Below are positions 6,240-7,114 of a stretch of DNA of 7,114 nucleotides, one piece after another. The notes below the pieces were generated by a model. The model saw only the letters and a list, made by a program, of their open reading frames with translations, was not told the DNA's origin and searched no databases. Source of the DNA: Paracoccaceae bacterium (GTDB taxonomy: Bacteria > Pseudomonadota > Alphaproteobacteria > Rhodobacterales > Rhodobacteraceae). Position numbers and translations under genes: made by a program. The stretch spans positions 231-7,344 of the forward strand of contig JAGRMK010000491.1 in assembly GCA_020441345.1 (NCBI GenBank). Reading direction: 5' to 3'. How positions within the stretch are numbered: the stretch's first letter is position 1; each line of letters opens with the position of its first letter.

Positions 6240-6959
6240 TCATGGACGAGTGCGCCGGTCCAGGCCATTGAAAAGAATGTCGATCATGCTGTCGATCAAT
6301 TCCAGTTGCCGATCGGGCTGGGTGGTGTCGACGCCGTAGACCTCCAGGACCATCGCGTCCATGCACAGGGTCAGCGTTGCCGAAACGACCAGCGTGACCA
6401 CCACGGAATAGATCGGCAGGGCGGGCAGCACGCCTTGTTCGATGCCCTTTTCGATTTCTCGTTCGAATTCACCGTAGCCACGCTTGAAATAGCGATCGAT
6501 GAGGACCGACAGCCTCGGGCTCCGCGCAAGTGATTCGTGGATGACGATCTTCGACAGCGTCGGGTCTTTCGCGCTCATCAGGAACAGCCTGCGGGTCAGC
6601 ACTTTCAAACGGGACACCGGATCCGTTTCACTCAGTTCCGCATGATCCCTTGGAAACCGGCGATCGAGGTCGCGCATGTGTTCATGAACAGAGGCAAGCC
6701 AGAGGTTCTCCTTCGACTTGAAATAGTGGTGCACCATGGGCTGCGTGACGCCGACCATCCGCGAGACCTCGGCAGTCGAGACGGCGTCAAAGCCCCGTTC
6801 TGCAAAGGCCTGAACCGCTGCCTGCAACAACTGCTTGGCCATGTCTTCCGAAACAGATGCTTTGGGCCGTCCGGGTCGGCGCCCTGGCTTCGCTTGTTTC
6901 GCCGGTTTGGTTGTCGGTTTGGCGCGCCGCGAGGGGCCGGAATTTGTGGCGTTCGTCAT
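6240..6959 (-). CDS. TetR/AcrR-family transcriptional regulator
   Basis: The 239-residue product has a classic N-terminal TetR DNA-binding domain. Helix 1 is at about residues 40-56 (MAKQLLQAAVQAFAERGF), and the helix-turn-helix is at about 62-80 (TAEVSRMVGVTQPMVHHYF), followed by KSKENLW (81-87). Residues about 100-235 form an all-helical ligand-binding and dimerisation domain of usual size with no recognised subfamily. ATG 6959 is used because the residues upstream in the frame do not look coding. Its ribosome site is weak. Before the domain lies a basic tail of about 35 residues rich in Lys, Pro and Arg, with an AT-hook-like RRPGRPK (27-33). The gene converges on the racemase-sulfatase pair and is the only regulator in the window, so it is a candidate controller of the locus. 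Its ligand is unknown; a CoA ester or the transported substrate is a guess. Confidence 0.9.
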   Translation of the reverse strand: MTNATNSGPSRRAKPTTKPAKQAKPGRRPGRPKASVSEDMAKQLLQAAVQAFAERGFDAVSTAEVSRMVGVTQPMVHHYFKSKENLWLASVHEHMRDLDRRFPRDHAELSETDPVSRLKVLTRRLFLMSAKDPTLSKIVIHESLARSPRLSVLIDRYFKRGYGEFEREIEKGIEQGVLPALPIYSVVVTLVVSATLTLCMDAMVLEVYGVDTTQPDRQLELIDSMIDILFNGLDRRTRP

Positions 6960-6982
6960 ATACTTGTGGCCATGAGGTGTCG

Positions 6983-7005
6983 CAATCGACGGAATGTTTC
7001 GGTTG
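6983..7005. promoter_or_regulatory. Candidate TetR operator upstream of its gene
   Basis: CAATCGA (6983-6989) and TCGGTTG (6999-7005) form an inverted repeat matching at 6 of 7 arm positions, separated by 9 nt. An inner quasi-palindrome, CGGAATGTTTCG (6990-7001), nearly shares its centre. The element lies 24 bp upstream of the tetR start codon, where an autoregulatory operator is expected. Binding by this protein is an inference; no copy of the same motif was seen by eye upstream of dctP or the racemase gene. Confidence 0.35.
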
Positions 7006-7033
7006 ACCACACACGATGAGCCGTGCGTAGATT
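7003..7033 (+). promoter_or_regulatory. Possible rightward sigma70-like promoter
   Basis: TTGACC (7003-7008) matches the -35 consensus at 5 of 6 positions, and TAGATT (7028-7033) matches the -10 at 4 of 6. The 19-nt spacing is longer than optimal. It points away from tetR, towards a gene that would start beyond the window edge, and its -35 overlaps the operator candidate at 6983-7005. The evidence is weak. Confidence 0.25.
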
Positions 7034-7051
7034 GTGGAAGGGCCGACACGT

Positions 7052-7075
7052 ACCGCACCGGGGTCATGGTGCCGT
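7052..7075. repeat. Imperfect inverted repeat near the right edge
   Basis: ACCGCACC (7052-7059) and GGTGCCGT (7068-7075) are reverse complements with one mismatch around an 8-nt spacer. CCGAC (7043-7047) and GTCGG (7074-7078) pair roughly outside it. It may be an operator or leader hairpin of a rightward gene outside the window. The rest of 6960-7114 shows no supported gene. Confidence 0.35.
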
Positions 7076-7114
7076 CGGTTGGCCGCCATTCCTTGATATC
7101 GCGCTGACATAGAA

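Noticed and set aside
6183..6533. Plus-strand open frames opposite tetR (6183-6533 and 6537-7019)
   Set aside because: They are antisense to a clear TetR gene and their products have no recognisable domain.

Overview
The window looks like a chromosomal segment of a high-GC Alphaproteobacterium, most likely a Rhodobacterales/roseobacter-type or related heterotroph. This rests on GC-rich codon usage, a DctPQM-type TRAP carboxylate transporter in an accessory catabolic locus, and a racemase and sulfatase of kinds common in that group. The taxon is an inference; no rRNA or other phylogenetic marker is present.

Layout, left to right. Positions 3-50 are the last codons of an unrecognised plus-strand gene. 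Positions 51-327 are a leader region with an AT-rich promoter/operator candidate and a 28-nt hairpin. Positions 328-3184 hold a complete tripartite TRAP transporter: dctP-like binding protein, dctQ-like small permease and dctM-like large permease. A perfect 12-bp inverted repeat lies 22 nt after the dctP stop. A strong intrinsic terminator with a UACG loop (3193-3225) closes this operon. Next come an alpha-methylacyl-CoA racemase-like CaiB/BaiF protein (3298-4395) and, 35 nt later, a cytosolic formylglycine-type sulfatase/phosphonate monoester hydrolase-like enzyme (4431-6113). Converging on them from the minus strand is a TetR-family regulator (6959-6240) with a basic, AT-hook-like N-terminal tail. 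Its upstream region (6960-7114) carries inverted repeats that may be operators.

Working model (inference): the TRAP system imports an organic acid using a carboxylate-binding arginine in DctP. The sulfatase-like enzyme, which has no signal peptide, cleaves a sulfate or phosphonate/phosphate ester inside the cell. The racemase then epimerises a 2-substituted acyl-CoA intermediate. The TetR protein is a plausible local sensor of a CoA ester or the substrate. No FGly-generating enzyme, acyl-CoA ligase or sulfite/sulfate exporter is in the window, so the pathway would be completed elsewhere. I see no CRISPR array, tRNA, rRNA, insertion sequence or phage gene. The most unusual sequence-level signals are the dctP/dctQ hairpin and the sulfatase active site, which combines a PMH-like fold with an arylsulfatase-like Lys-x-His pair.
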